Of a DNA stretch of 34,158 nt, positions 1 through 8,946 are shown in pieces. The stretch covers positions 1-34,158 of the forward strand of contig JAISGR010000182.1 of the NCBI GenBank assembly GCA_031262995.1, read 5' to 3'. The number at the start of each line of letters is the position of its first letter. Position 1 is the first letter of the stretch. The DNA is from Prevotellaceae bacterium. Its GTDB lineage: Bacteria > Bacteroidota > Bacteroidia > Bacteroidales > Bacteroidaceae. The notes under the pieces were generated by a model. The model did no database searches. It saw only the letters and a program-made list of their open reading frames with translations, and was not told the DNA's origin. The translations under genes and the position numbers were made by a program.

Positions 1-75
1 ACCGTTGCGGGCGAGGATGTAGCCGCACGACAATCCGCCCAGACCGCTACCGATGATGACACAACGCTTACTCAT
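1..75 (-). CDS. FAD/NAD(P)-dependent oxidoreductase, N-terminal fragment running off left edge
   Basis: Reverse strand from the ATG at 75 reads MSKRCVIIGSGLGGLSCGYILARNG, a GxGxxG dinucleotide-binding N-terminus. Overlaps the end of the upstream operon gene by 8 nt. Confidence 0.75.
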   Translation of the reverse strand, partial: MSKRCVIIGSGLGGLSCGYILARNG

Positions 76-3000
76 GGGGCATCGGAGATTGAAGGTTGAC
101 AATCGAGAACCGGAGAGCAGCCGTGCCGCCACCGCTCTCCTCCCCCGCCGCCGGAAGGTGGCAAAAGTGAAGGTTGCGGGGAATGTCCGAGGTGTTGGCA
201 GCCAGCAGGTGCAGCTCTTCGTCGGCTTCGCAGGCATACACCTCGATGTCGCGGTGCACCAGGGCAAAGAGCCAGGCAAGCTCGCCCTGCCCGCTGTGGT
301 CGATGCGAACGGCACGCACTTCGGCAGGATAGGGTCGGTCGATGTGCGCCTGCCATTCGCTCTGCCGCCGCAACGTACGCCGGCAACGGGCTTCCGTCGC
401 GCTGCCCTTGTACATGTACTTATAGCGGACGTAGGGCAGGAAGTAGGCAGCCGTCTCGAGCTTGTTGCGCAGCTCGTCGAAGTGCCGGATGTAGAAACGG
501 CGGAAAGCCGCCGTGCGCTCCTTGACGGTGGTACCCATCGCTGGGTCGTCTGCCGGTACGCGCCGGCACACCTCCACGTGGATGGCTCCCTCGCGCAGCA
601 TGAAGTCTTTCTTGGGCAGCACGTGTCCGGCGCCGTGAATGAAGACGGGCAACACATCCAATCCCAGCCTCTCTGCCAGGTAGAACGCGCCCTGATGGAA
701 CCGCAGGATGGAGCAGTCGGGCGAGCGGGTGCCTTCGGGGAAGAGGGCAACCGAATAGCCGCGTGCCGTCAGCGCCTGTAGCTTGCCGAGGTTCTGCTCG
801 ATGCCGTCGGTGATGGGGTGAAACTCGGCATAACGGATGATGAAGCCGTAGAACGGGTTCTTCCACACCCAGTCGTTGGTGAGCAGCACCAATCGCGGGG
901 TGAGCATCATCAGGCACATCAGGTCGAAGTGCGACTGGTGGTTGCAGATGAGCACGGCGGGACGGTCGAACCGCTCCCCTACCCGATTGTCGAGGCTGAA
1001 CCGCACGCCGGGGATGTGGCGCATGGTAAACGCCGAGATGGCTTGCAGCCAGCGGTGGAAACGCAGCCGCTTCCGCTCCGTGTCGCGCCCCACACGGGTG
1101 TAGAAAAGCATCACTAACCGCATCAGCGCACTCCCGATGAGGAAGTAGGTGATGGAGAAGAGCGAATAGCCGATGCGCTTGAGCGTGAGCGGTACCTGCC
1201 GCACCTCGCCGTGCAAGGTGGTGATCCGGCGGAAGAGAAGCGGCGGCAGGTAGTATGCCATCAGTACCACCGTGAACATGCCGATGACGGTGACCTCTGC
1301 CAGCGAGCGCAGCGCCGGATGGCGGGCAATGATGAGCGTGCCGATGCCGATAAACATAATCAGCGCCGACAACGCCACGCTGTTCTTGTAGGAGGCAAGC
1401 AGTTTGCGGCGATAGGTGTACTCGTACATCAACCCTTCGGTCATGAAGATGGTGTAGTCGTCGCCCTGTCCGAAGATGAAGGTGGCAAGGATGATGTTCA
1501 CGATGTTGAACCGGATGCCTGCCAGCTCCATGATACCCAATATCCACACCCAGCTCACTGCCAGCGGCAGGAAGGAGATCAGGCTCAGCTCCAACCTGCC
1601 GAACGAGCACCAGAGGAAGAAGAAGACGATGGCTCCGCAGGCATAGCCGATGTAGTTGAAGTTGTCGGAGAGCACCCGTACCAGCTGGTTGCCCATGTCG
1701 CTGCCGTCGAAGATGTAGTTGCGGGTGTCCGTTTCCTGCCGCAGGGTCTGCTTCACGTCGGCTTCGATGCCGGTGGGCACGTGGAGGAGGTTGGCGATGT
1801 AGGTATGGCTGTCGTCGGTGCTGATGTAGCTCCCCACGTTGCGCACTATCGGCTCGAAGTAAGCTACCGGTTGCGGGGTATAGGTACGGGTGAGCAGCTC
1901 GCGGAAGGCGTCGAAGGCATCGGGGGCAAACCCCTGCCGGATGCCCGCTTGCGGCAATGTGTGCAGCAGCGCTTCCCGGTGCTTCCCGACGAATGCCTGC
2001 CAGCGGGCTATCAGTGCTGCCTGCCGTGCCTGCGAGGGAAGGAAGGAGCCGATGCCGCTCACGTCGGCAATCGAATCGTTGGTTGGCAGGAGGCGTTGCA
2101 GGGCTTCGTTGGCTTGCAGCGCCTCCTCCATGTCGGCGCCCTGCGCCACGGCAAAGAGCGTGGTGCGGTCGGTCTGTTGCAGGCTGCCGGTCAGGAACGA
2201 CAGGTCTGCCTGCTGCTGCGGGGTCATGTAGTTGATATGCCGGATGTCGGCATCGAACGAGGTGTGCAGGCTGAACCATCCCAGCACCAGCGTAACCACA
2301 ACCAGCGGAATGAAAAGCCACCGCTTGCGCTCCAGCGGGAAGGAGGCAAACCGGCCGAAGGTGAGCTTCTCTTCGGCACGGGCAACGTGCTTGCGGCTCC
2401 GGGCAAAGAGCGGCAGGAAGACCAGCACGAAGAGGATGGTGCCTATCAGTATGAGCGAGGCAAACACACCCAGGTCGCGCATGGCAGGCGTGTCCAACCC
2501 CACGAGGCAGAGAAAGGCGCTCACGGTGGTGATGTTGCCTATCAGCAACGGCGGAACCATCTCCTTGAGTGCCTGCCGTTTGTCGCCTGCGTGCTTCAGG
2601 TGGTCGAGGTAGTGCAGCGGATAGTTCACCGCAATGCCTATCATCACCGAGCCGATGCCCAGCACGATGATGGAGACAGCGTCGCTGTAGAGCGCCATGC
2701 CACCCAGTGCGAAGCAGGCGCCGAACAGGATGGAGCAGCCTATCCAGAGCAGGTCGCTCAGCCGGCGGAACGCCAGCAACAGCAGCGCCAGTATCAGCAC
2801 CACCGCCAGCGACACAGCCAGGGTGCTGTCGGTCTTGATTTGACGGGCATTGGTGACGGCTATCAGCGGAGCGCCCACGGCAGAGATCTGCACGGAGGGG
2901 TGGCGGCGTTCGGTCTCCCGCATGACGCCGGCAAGCAGGTCTGCCAACGCTCCGTTCCGCTTTGATTCGCTGATGCCGTAGGGGGAGGTGAAGAAGAGCA

Positions 3001-3649
3001 GTCCGCGGTGCCCGTCGGCAGTCAGGATGTAACCGTCGGAGACCGAATAGCTGCTGCCCGGTTGCAGCCGTTGCAGCCGTTGGCGTACCGGAGCGAAGAG
3101 TTGCAGCGGGTCATGGCGGATGCTTTGGGTGAGGATGCCGCCGGTGGGGAGCACGAGCAGCTCTTTGTTGCTTGCCAGGCGGCGGGAGAGATAATCGGGT
3201 GTTGCCAGCAGCGAATCCATCCGTGCATAGTCGGCATCGGTCAGGAAAAAGGGGTAGTTCCGCTCGATAAAGTCCATCATCTCGAGGATGGCGCCTTCGT
3301 CTATCCGCACCTGCATGTCGGTTACGGTATGCAGGCTGTCTGTCGCTGCCCACAGGGCGCCGAAGGTGTCCATGGCATCCTTCAGTCTGTCGGTCTCACG
3401 GGTGTTGCCTGTATCCCGGGCGGTGTCGGTGAAGAGCACGGTGATGCGCTTCTGTCCGCCGATGTGCTCGTAGAGCGAGGTGTAGGTGGCATGTTTCCCG
3501 TCGCGGGGGAGGAACTCGGCAATGTCTTCCTGATAGCTCAAGTGCGAGAGCGCCAGCAGGCAGCATCCCATGCAGCCCAGCAACAGCAGGGCGGCAAGCC
3601 ATCGGCGTCGCACCAGCCGGTCGTACAGGGAGAGGAAGAGCCGTGTCAT
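68..3649 (-). CDS. MMPL/RND-like exporter fused to PlsC-type acyltransferase, with a C-terminal Rossmann-like tail
   Basis: The ORF track start (3889) is too long. MTRLFLSLYDRLVRRRWL begins at 3649 and overlaps the upstream GT stop as ATGA. Two MMPL-like multi-TM blocks are followed by acyltransferase motifs NHQSHFD (HX4D) and FPEGTRS. Confidence 0.88.
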   Translation of the reverse strand: MTRLFLSLYDRLVRRRWLAALLLLGCMGCCLLALSHLSYQEDIAEFLPRDGKHATYTSLYEHIGGQKRITVLFTDTARDTGNTRETDRLKDAMDTFGALWAATDSLHTVTDMQVRIDEGAILEMMDFIERNYPFFLTDADYARMDSLLATPDYLSRRLASNKELLVLPTGGILTQSIRHDPLQLFAPVRQRLQRLQPGSSYSVSDGYILTADGHRGLLFFTSPYGISESKRNGALADLLAGVMRETERRHPSVQISAVGAPLIAVTNARQIKTDSTLAVSLAVVLILALLLLAFRRLSDLLWIGCSILFGACFALGGMALYSDAVSIIVLGIGSVMIGIAVNYPLHYLDHLKHAGDKRQALKEMVPPLLIGNITTVSAFLCLVGLDTPAMRDLGVFASLILIGTILFVLVFLPLFARSRKHVARAEEKLTFGRFASFPLERKRWLFIPLVVVTLVLGWFSLHTSFDADIRHINYMTPQQQADLSFLTGSLQQTDRTTLFAVAQGADMEEALQANEALQRLLPTNDSIADVSGIGSFLPSQARQAALIARWQAFVGKHREALLHTLPQAGIRQGFAPDAFDAFRELLTRTYTPQPVAYFEPIVRNVGSYISTDDSHTYIANLLHVPTGIEADVKQTLRQETDTRNYIFDGSDMGNQLVRVLSDNFNYIGYACGAIVFFFLWCSFGRLELSLISFLPLAVSWVWILGIMELAGIRFNIVNIILATFIFGQGDDYTIFMTEGLMYEYTYRRKLLASYKNSVALSALIMFIGIGTLIIARHPALRSLAEVTVIGMFTVVLMAYYLPPLLFRRITTLHGEVRQVPLTLKRIGYSLFSITYFLIGSALMRLVMLFYTRVGRDTERKRLRFHRWLQAISAFTMRHIPGVRFSLDNRVGERFDRPAVLICNHQSHFDLMCLMMLTPRLVLLTNDWVWKNPFYGFIIRYAEFHPITDGIEQNLGKLQALTARGYSVALFPEGTRSPDCSILRFHQGAFYLAERLGLDVLPVFIHGAGHVLPKKDFMLREGAIHVEVCRRVPADDPAMGTTVKERTAAFRRFYIRHFDELRNKLETAAYFLPYVRYKYMYKGSATEARCRRTLRRQSEWQAHIDRPYPAEVRAVRIDHSGQGELAWLFALVHRDIEVYACEADEELHLLAANTSDIPRNLHFCHLPAAGEESGGGTAALRFSIVNLQSPMPHE

Positions 3650-4458
3650 GCCTTTCGTTGTTTGAAGTGACGGACGAGACGCATCGGGAAGCCGTAGACC
3701 ACGGCGCCTGCGCACAACAGGGTGTTGAGCAGGCTGATGCGGGCAAAGTCGGCAACGGGGCGGAAATGCGACACACGCTCCCCGCGCGGCGGATAGTAGA
3801 CGCGGACGGGGACGGACTGCAGCCGGATGCCGCGCCAGGCGGATTGCACCAGCAGCAGCAGTTCGGCTTCGTAGCGGGCAGGGAGCCATATCTTCGACGC
3901 TCCGGAGAACATACGTGCCAAGGGATAGAGCCGGTAGCCGGTCTGCGTGTCGGGCAGGCGCTGCCCCGTTTGCAGGTAGAACCAGAAATTGGAAAAGCGG
4001 TTGGCAAAGGTATTCTTGCCGGGCATGTTGGCTTGTTGCAGGTTGCGGCTGCCCACAATCAAGGCATCCGGATGCGCCTCCAGCGCAGCTGCGAAGAGCG
4101 GCAGGTCTTCGGGGAAGTGTTGTCCGTCGGCATCAATGGTGAGGGCATAGTTGAACTCAAATTGGTGCAGTCCGCGGAAGGCGGTCTGCAGGGACTTCCC
4201 TTTGCCGAGGTTGCGTTCGTGGTGGTTCAGGCAGACCGATTCCCTTTGCTCGAGCAGCGACCAGGTGCCGTCGGTGCTGCCGTCGTCGACCACCCAGATG
4301 TTGTCGGTGTAGATGCCGATGCGGTCGAGCAGGTCGAAGAGCGTGTGCTTGTTGTTATAGGTGGGGACAACCACGCACACGTCGTGTTTCCGGAAGACGG
4401 TCGACACCACTTCGGGGGTATATTTCTTTTGGATGGCTTCAATATCAGAGGGTGTCAT
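3646..4458 (-). CDS. GT2 family glycosyltransferase (dolichyl-phosphate mannose synthase-like)
   Basis: Motifs VVPTYNN, VDDGSTDGT and DADGQH. Likely start MTPSDIEAIQKKY at 4458. Confidence 0.88.
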   Translation of the reverse strand: MTPSDIEAIQKKYTPEVVSTVFRKHDVCVVVPTYNNKHTLFDLLDRIGIYTDNIWVVDDGSTDGTWSLLEQRESVCLNHHERNLGKGKSLQTAFRGLHQFEFNYALTIDADGQHFPEDLPLFAAALEAHPDALIVGSRNLQQANMPGKNTFANRFSNFWFYLQTGQRLPDTQTGYRLYPLARMFSGASKIWLPARYEAELLLLVQSAWRGIRLQSVPVRVYYPPRGERVSHFRPVADFARISLLNTLLCAGAVVYGFPMRLVRHFKQRKA

Positions 4459-4822
4459 AGCTGTATTGCATGGATAGTTTGGCATACGTTTGTCCGGCAT
4501 CGCCAATGGTCAGCTGCGCCCGGCACTCCTGTTCGGTGACCGACAGCTTGCCGAAGCTGAAGCTGACAACCGCGTCGGCAACCGGCGTGAGGGTGCTGAG
4601 GAACTTCACGTTCGAGAGGCAGGAGAGGTAGAGCGGGCGGTTGAGGTGGTGCGACAGTAGCTCTTCCGTCATCTGTATCAGGCAGACGCCCGGGGTGATG
4701 GGATTGCCGGGAAAGTGCACCTTATATATAAGGTGTGCGGGATTGAACGAAACGCGGTACGTCAAACCGCCGTCCGTCTCTTCCTTGTCTATGATGTCAA
4801 ACAAATCGTTTAATAGTTGCAT
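4445..4822 (-). CDS. Hotdog-fold 3-hydroxyacyl-ACP dehydratase-like protein (ApeI-like)
   Basis: FabZ-like motif HFPGNPITPGVCLIQMTEE: catalytic His present, usual Glu position is Gln. Confidence 0.75.
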   Translation of the reverse strand: MQLLNDLFDIIDKEETDGGLTYRVSFNPAHLIYKVHFPGNPITPGVCLIQMTEELLSHHLNRPLYLSCLSNVKFLSTLTPVADAVVSFSFGKLSVTEQECRAQLTIGDAGQTYAKLSMQYSYDTL

Positions 4823-4860
4823 ATCATTCTTTCTTTATCTGTTCCAATACTCGGGCTACC

Positions 4861-4969
4861 TTAGTCGGACGCTCCGACTACCCTGGTCGGACACTCCGAC
4901 TACCCTGGTCGGACGCTCCGACTACCCCTGGTCGGACACTCCGACTACCCTGGTCGGGCGCTCCGACTA
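4861..4969. repeat. Locus A: five tandem 22-23 bp units TGGTCGGACRCTCCGACTACCC, each with an internal dyad
   Basis: Units at 4861-4883, 4884-4905, 4906-4928, 4929-4950 and 4951-4969 (partial). Each contains GTCGGA-CRC-TCCGAC. Confidence 0.95.
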
Positions 4970-5425
4970 TTTTAGTTGCCTGAGCGGGGTAAAGGTGTAC
5001 TCCATCCGATGCCTCTTGTTCGTCAACACAAGGGTGCTGTCGGCGCTGCCCGAAAGGCTTTTCCGACTGCTTGCCTTCCGACGGGCGGACAGGAGGTAGC
5101 GCAAGTCGCTCCGCACCACCCGCCTGATGTACCACTTATCGAGGAAGAACGCCACGTTGCGGAGCTTCACCTGTTGCCGGCGCGCCGTGAAGATGAAGTC
5201 GAAAGCCTTGATGCCGAACTCGTTCACCACGCTTCCCACGATGCTGTCGTTCGTGCTTCGGAGCAGGCAGATGCCCGTCAGCGAGGCTTTGGGGGTGCTG
5301 ATGACGAGGTTGTAGCGCGCCCGTCCCGCCTCGTCGAAGCGCAGCCGCGGCGAGGAGAGGTGCTGTGCGCACAGGGGCATCACGGCAACCGTCAGCAGGC
5401 TAATCCACAGTAAACAGCGTTTCAT
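4967..5425 (-). CDS. Secreted/periplasmic protein of APE operon, possibly DUF3261-like
   Basis: 152 aa with signal peptide MKRCLLWISLLTVAVMPLCAQ. Sits between the dehydratase and LolA genes. Family assignment rests on position only. Confidence 0.6.
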   Translation of the reverse strand: MKRCLLWISLLTVAVMPLCAQHLSSPRLRFDEAGRARYNLVISTPKASLTGICLLRSTNDSIVGSVVNEFGIKAFDFIFTARRQQVKLRNVAFFLDKWYIRRVVRSDLRYLLSARRKASSRKSLSGSADSTLVLTNKRHRMEYTFTPLRQLK

Positions 5426-6053
5426 CGACCGGTTGATTGGGTTGCGGGTTCCGGAGTTCTATCAGCGTGGTGTCGCCGCCTGTCTCCTGCATCTCCACGC
5501 GAGACACGGTGGAGAGGCGTTCGTTGAAGTAGAGCCGGATGCTGCGAAACAGCTGCTTCATGTCGCGCTTGCGGGGCGTGAGCTGTGCCACCCACTCCTC
5601 GCCGTCGACGTACATCTGCACGCCGAAGTCCGAGGTGTCGACCAGCCATTGCCCGGTCACGCTGTGCATCATGATCTTCGTAATCTCCTGAAAGAGGCGG
5701 CTCTGGCGGGTATCGATCACATCGCGCTTCCCCTCCTTCTGTATCAGCACGTCGGTGCCGTTCAGGACAAAGACGTAGGTATAGGGCGACAGGTACTCCC
5801 AGCGCAGGCGGTTCGGCTGACTGAAATACATCTTGCCGGTGGAGACCAGCTGGTCGTTCAGGATGCTCAACCGCTTGGTCTGCACAAAGTCGCATTGCAA
5901 GGTGCGGATGGATGCCGACACCTCCGCAATCCGGGCGATCATCGCCTCTTGCCGCGCCCGGTCGACCGGCTGCCTCTCCGCCGGCTTCGGACGTTGCGCG
6001 GAAGCGCCCGTCAGGGCGGCAGTCAGCAGCAGGCATGTCATGATTCTCTTCAT
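5400..6053 (-). CDS. LolA-like outer-membrane lipoprotein carrier protein
   Basis: Signal peptide MKRIMTCLLLTAALTGASAQ, then LolA-like LQCDFVQTKRLSILNDQLVSTGKMYFSQPNRLRWEY. Start at 6053. Confidence 0.85.
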   Translation of the reverse strand: MKRIMTCLLLTAALTGASAQRPKPAERQPVDRARQEAMIARIAEVSASIRTLQCDFVQTKRLSILNDQLVSTGKMYFSQPNRLRWEYLSPYTYVFVLNGTDVLIQKEGKRDVIDTRQSRLFQEITKIMMHSVTGQWLVDTSDFGVQMYVDGEEWVAQLTPRKRDMKQLFRSIRLYFNERLSTVSRVEMQETGGDTTLIELRNPQPNQPVDETLFTVD

Positions 6054-6061
6054 AAACTTTC

Positions 6062-6415
6062 TTATTTTACGATTAACGTGCAGCCCACCATGATGAGAAA
6101 CACACCCGTCCAGCGTGTCAGCGACACCTGCTCGTGGAAGAACAGGATGGCGGCGAACATGCCGAAGACGTAGCTCAGGCTGATCATGGGGTATGCCATG
6201 CTGAAAGGGAAATGCTTCAGGATGTACATCCACAGCACCGTAGCCGCTCCGTAGCAGATGCCGCAAGCCAGGAACCACCAGTTGGTGAGCAGCGCGGTGA
6301 AGAACGACCATTCCCAACGGAACGCGCCCATCTTCTCCAGCGCAAACTTCAACAGCACCTGTCCTCCCGACAAGAGGATGCACTGGATGATGGAGTAAGG
6401 GATTATTCGCCACAT
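6062..6415 (-). CDS. EamA/SMR-like small membrane transporter
   Basis: Start MWRIIPYSIIQCILLSGGQVLLKFALEKMG at 6415; four predicted TM segments; ends FLIMVGCTLIVK. Confidence 0.75.
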   Translation of the reverse strand: MWRIIPYSIIQCILLSGGQVLLKFALEKMGAFRWEWSFFTALLTNWWFLACGICYGAATVLWMYILKHFPFSMAYPMISLSYVFGMFAAILFFHEQVSLTRWTGVFLIMVGCTLIVK

Positions 6416-7443
6416 ATCGCTTTGAGTAAAACCAATGAGTAATTCTTTCCTTCGAACTGATGGAAGCAAAGTATCGTGCGCAGCTTCCCGGTGGCGGGAT
6501 TCAGCGCATCGGGCGCCACCGCTCCCCGTTGCAGGTAGTGGGCAGCGGCATAGATGCCCATGCCCGATGCCGTGTAGCACTCACCGAAGAGGTGCTTGTA
6601 ATGCAGCCGGGGCGTATCGGGCAGCAACCGGTCGAGGGCGACGCGGTAGGGTTCGTCGTTCGCCGGATTGCCGTTGTCGCCCGTCATCACCGCATCAATC
6701 GCGGCAGGCGGGACGGCAGCTTCGTCCAACAATGTGTCGAGCGCCGTCTGCAACTGAGCCGGCGACGGCTTGTAGAGCATCCGGATGCCTGCCAGCTCGC
6801 ACAGGGCGGCGGGCGATTCGGTTGTGAGCAACATGGCAACGGAGACCTCGCCTGCCACCGTCATGCCCGGCACGCCGACATACCCGATGCGTTGCAGCAG
6901 CGTGAAGTACGAAGGGGTCAGCTCGTCGTGTCCGCCGACCAGCGCATGGCGGATGCGACCGGCACGCAACAGCATCCGGGCATCCAGCAGCGCACAGTCG
7001 AACGAGATGCCCTTGTGCGAGTAGGTCATGTTGTAGCCGTGTGTCCCGGTGTGGATGGCAATGAGCGAGCTGATGGTGTTGTGGGTGGACTGCATGAAAC
7101 AGGTGGGTTTGAGCAACTCCTCGCCCTCCTCGCACAGGATGTGCAGAAACTGCTCCGTGCTCTCGATACACCCCAGTCCGGTGCCGGTGATGATGGCATC
7201 GGGCTGTGCAATGCCTGCCGTGCGCAGGGTGTGCAGCGAGACGGTCAGGGCACGTTTCAGCAGTTTGCCCATGCGGCGTGCCTCGAGCGGCGTGAGAAAC
7301 GCCTTGAAATCGGGATCGATCGAGCGGGCATAGGGCACATCATAACCCGCCGGGGTATCCATCCATGTCTCGCACAGCGGTTGCTGAAGCGAGATTTGCG
7401 TGGCTGCCTGTATGTATATCTTCTTCGTCATCGGGAGATTCAT
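6403..7443 (-). CDS. Ketosynthase-like protein lacking the catalytic triad (chain-length-factor-like, ApeC-like)
   Basis: Thiolase-fold landmarks align with the adjacent KS (DARMLLRAGRIRHALVGGHDE), but STAC reads SHKG, HGTGT is lost and GHT reads GEC. Confidence 0.75.
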   Translation of the reverse strand: MNLPMTKKIYIQAATQISLQQPLCETWMDTPAGYDVPYARSIDPDFKAFLTPLEARRMGKLLKRALTVSLHTLRTAGIAQPDAIITGTGLGCIESTEQFLHILCEEGEELLKPTCFMQSTHNTISSLIAIHTGTHGYNMTYSHKGISFDCALLDARMLLRAGRIRHALVGGHDELTPSYFTLLQRIGYVGVPGMTVAGEVSVAMLLTTESPAALCELAGIRMLYKPSPAQLQTALDTLLDEAAVPPAAIDAVMTGDNGNPANDEPYRVALDRLLPDTPRLHYKHLFGECYTASGMGIYAAAHYLQRGAVAPDALNPATGKLRTILCFHQFEGKNYSLVLLKAICGE

Positions 7444-8666
7444 GAGCGGGAGGGATTAGAGAATACCAGCGACGTGTCATTGCCGCCGAAGCCGAACGAG
7501 TTGCACAGCACGTGCCGCAACGGACGGTCGGTGTGCTTATCGGGTACGGGGATGATGCCGCCGGGCATGGCGTGTTGCCAGTTCAGGTTGACCGGCAAAA
7601 AGCCGTGCCGCATGGCGAGCAGACAGATGACGGATTCGATGGCGCCCGAAGCACTGGTGGTATGTCCGGTAAACGACTTTGTCGACGACACCGGCGGGAG
7701 GCGGTTGCCGAACACCCGCTTCAGGGCTTCGGTCTCGCTGGCATCGTTGTTCACCGTGCCGGTGCCGTGTGCATTGATGTAGTCGATGTCGGCAGGCTCC
7801 AGTCCGGCATCTGCCAACGCCTTGCGCATGGCAAGAAAGGCGCCCTCGCCATCGTCCGACGAGGCAGTCTGGTGGAAGGCATCGCAACTGTTTCCGTAAC
7901 CGGCGAACAGACCGACGGGCGCCACTCCCCGCTGCGCGGCAGAACGGGCTGTCTCCAGCACCAGATAGCCGGCGCCTTCGCCCAGATTCAGTCCGGCACG
8001 GTCGCGGTCGAACGGTCGGCACAGCCTGCGCTCCAGCAGCATCAGTGAGTTGAAGCCGTTCAGGTGGAACTTGGTGAGACACTCGCTGCCGCCTGCCACG
8101 ACAATGTCGAACCGACCGTCGCGAATCAGGTTCGCTGCCTCTACCAGCGCATTGGCTGCCGATGAGCAAGCGGTGGAGATGGAAGAGACAAAGGAGAATA
8201 TGCCGAAGTGGTCGGCTATCATCTCGGTGCAGGCGCCGCAGTCGTGGGTGGCAATATAGGCGTTGCGGCTGTCGTTCGACAGAAAGTCCGGATAGTACTG
8301 CTCGCTCTTGTCCATCCCTCCCACCGTGGTGCCGGAGACCAATGCCACACGCAAGGGTACGCTTTCGGCGCGTTCCGACCTGCCGTCCGGTAACAGATGA
8401 GCCTCGGTCAGCGCCTCGCGCAGCGCCAGCATACCCATGAGCGAGGTACGGGTGGTCGGCACATCGGGCGCGATGCCCAACAGCGCCGCCAGCTGCCCGT
8501 CGGACAGCTGCACCTCGCCTACCGGAAACTCATGATGCACCGTCTTCAGGTATTTCAGCGCACCGATGCCTGTCTGTTCGTGCAACAGCGAGTTGAGCGC
8601 ATCGGCTTTGTTCGTTCCGATGGCGCTCACCATTCCGCTTCCGGTAATCAAAATCGGTTCACTCAT
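7440..8666 (-). CDS. Beta-ketoacyl-ACP synthase (KS), catalytically intact
   Basis: ISTACSSAANAL, NAHGTGTVNND and KSFTGHTTSASG: Cys-His-His all present. Confidence 0.93.
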   Translation of the reverse strand: MSEPILITGSGMVSAIGTNKADALNSLLHEQTGIGALKYLKTVHHEFPVGEVQLSDGQLAALLGIAPDVPTTRTSLMGMLALREALTEAHLLPDGRSERAESVPLRVALVSGTTVGGMDKSEQYYPDFLSNDSRNAYIATHDCGACTEMIADHFGIFSFVSSISTACSSAANALVEAANLIRDGRFDIVVAGGSECLTKFHLNGFNSLMLLERRLCRPFDRDRAGLNLGEGAGYLVLETARSAAQRGVAPVGLFAGYGNSCDAFHQTASSDDGEGAFLAMRKALADAGLEPADIDYINAHGTGTVNNDASETEALKRVFGNRLPPVSSTKSFTGHTTSASGAIESVICLLAMRHGFLPVNLNWQHAMPGGIIPVPDKHTDRPLRHVLCNSFGFGGNDTSLVFSNPSRS

Positions 8667-8675
8667 CTGCGTCAG

Positions 8676-8933
8676 CTATTTGGTGCGGTTCGCCTGAATG
8701 TACTCTGCCATGGTTTGAACCGAACGGAATATCTCTCTTCCCTGTGCAGGGTCTTTCAGCTTGATGCCGTAGTTGCGTTCCATCAAAACAATCAATTCCA
8801 GCGCGTCGATAGAATCCAATCCCAGCCCGTCGCCAAAGAGCGGCGCGTGCTCGTCAATCTCTTCGGGACGCATATCTTCCAGATTCAATGCCTCGATAAT
8901 CTCTTGTTTCAAAGTCAAAATAAATTCGTTCAT
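8676..8933 (-). CDS. Acyl carrier protein
   Basis: 85 aa with phosphopantetheine motif GLGLDSIDALELIV. Confidence 0.93.
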   Translation of the reverse strand: MNEFILTLKQEIIEALNLEDMRPEEIDEHAPLFGDGLGLDSIDALELIVLMERNYGIKLKDPAQGREIFRSVQTMAEYIQANRTK

Positions 8934-8946
8934 AACTTATTGTTGT

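Noticed and set aside
420-2321. 633-aa minus-strand ORF
   Set aside because: Alternative frame of the MMPL-acyltransferase gene; Arg/His/Pro/Ala-rich, typical out-of-frame translation.
1211-2965. 584-aa plus-strand ORF
   Set aside because: Antisense shadow of the MMPL exporter gene; low-complexity HQ/E-rich translation, no recognisable family.
4861-4969. CRISPR-like array
   Set aside because: Units are contiguous 22-23 bp repeats without variable spacers and no cas genes are present.
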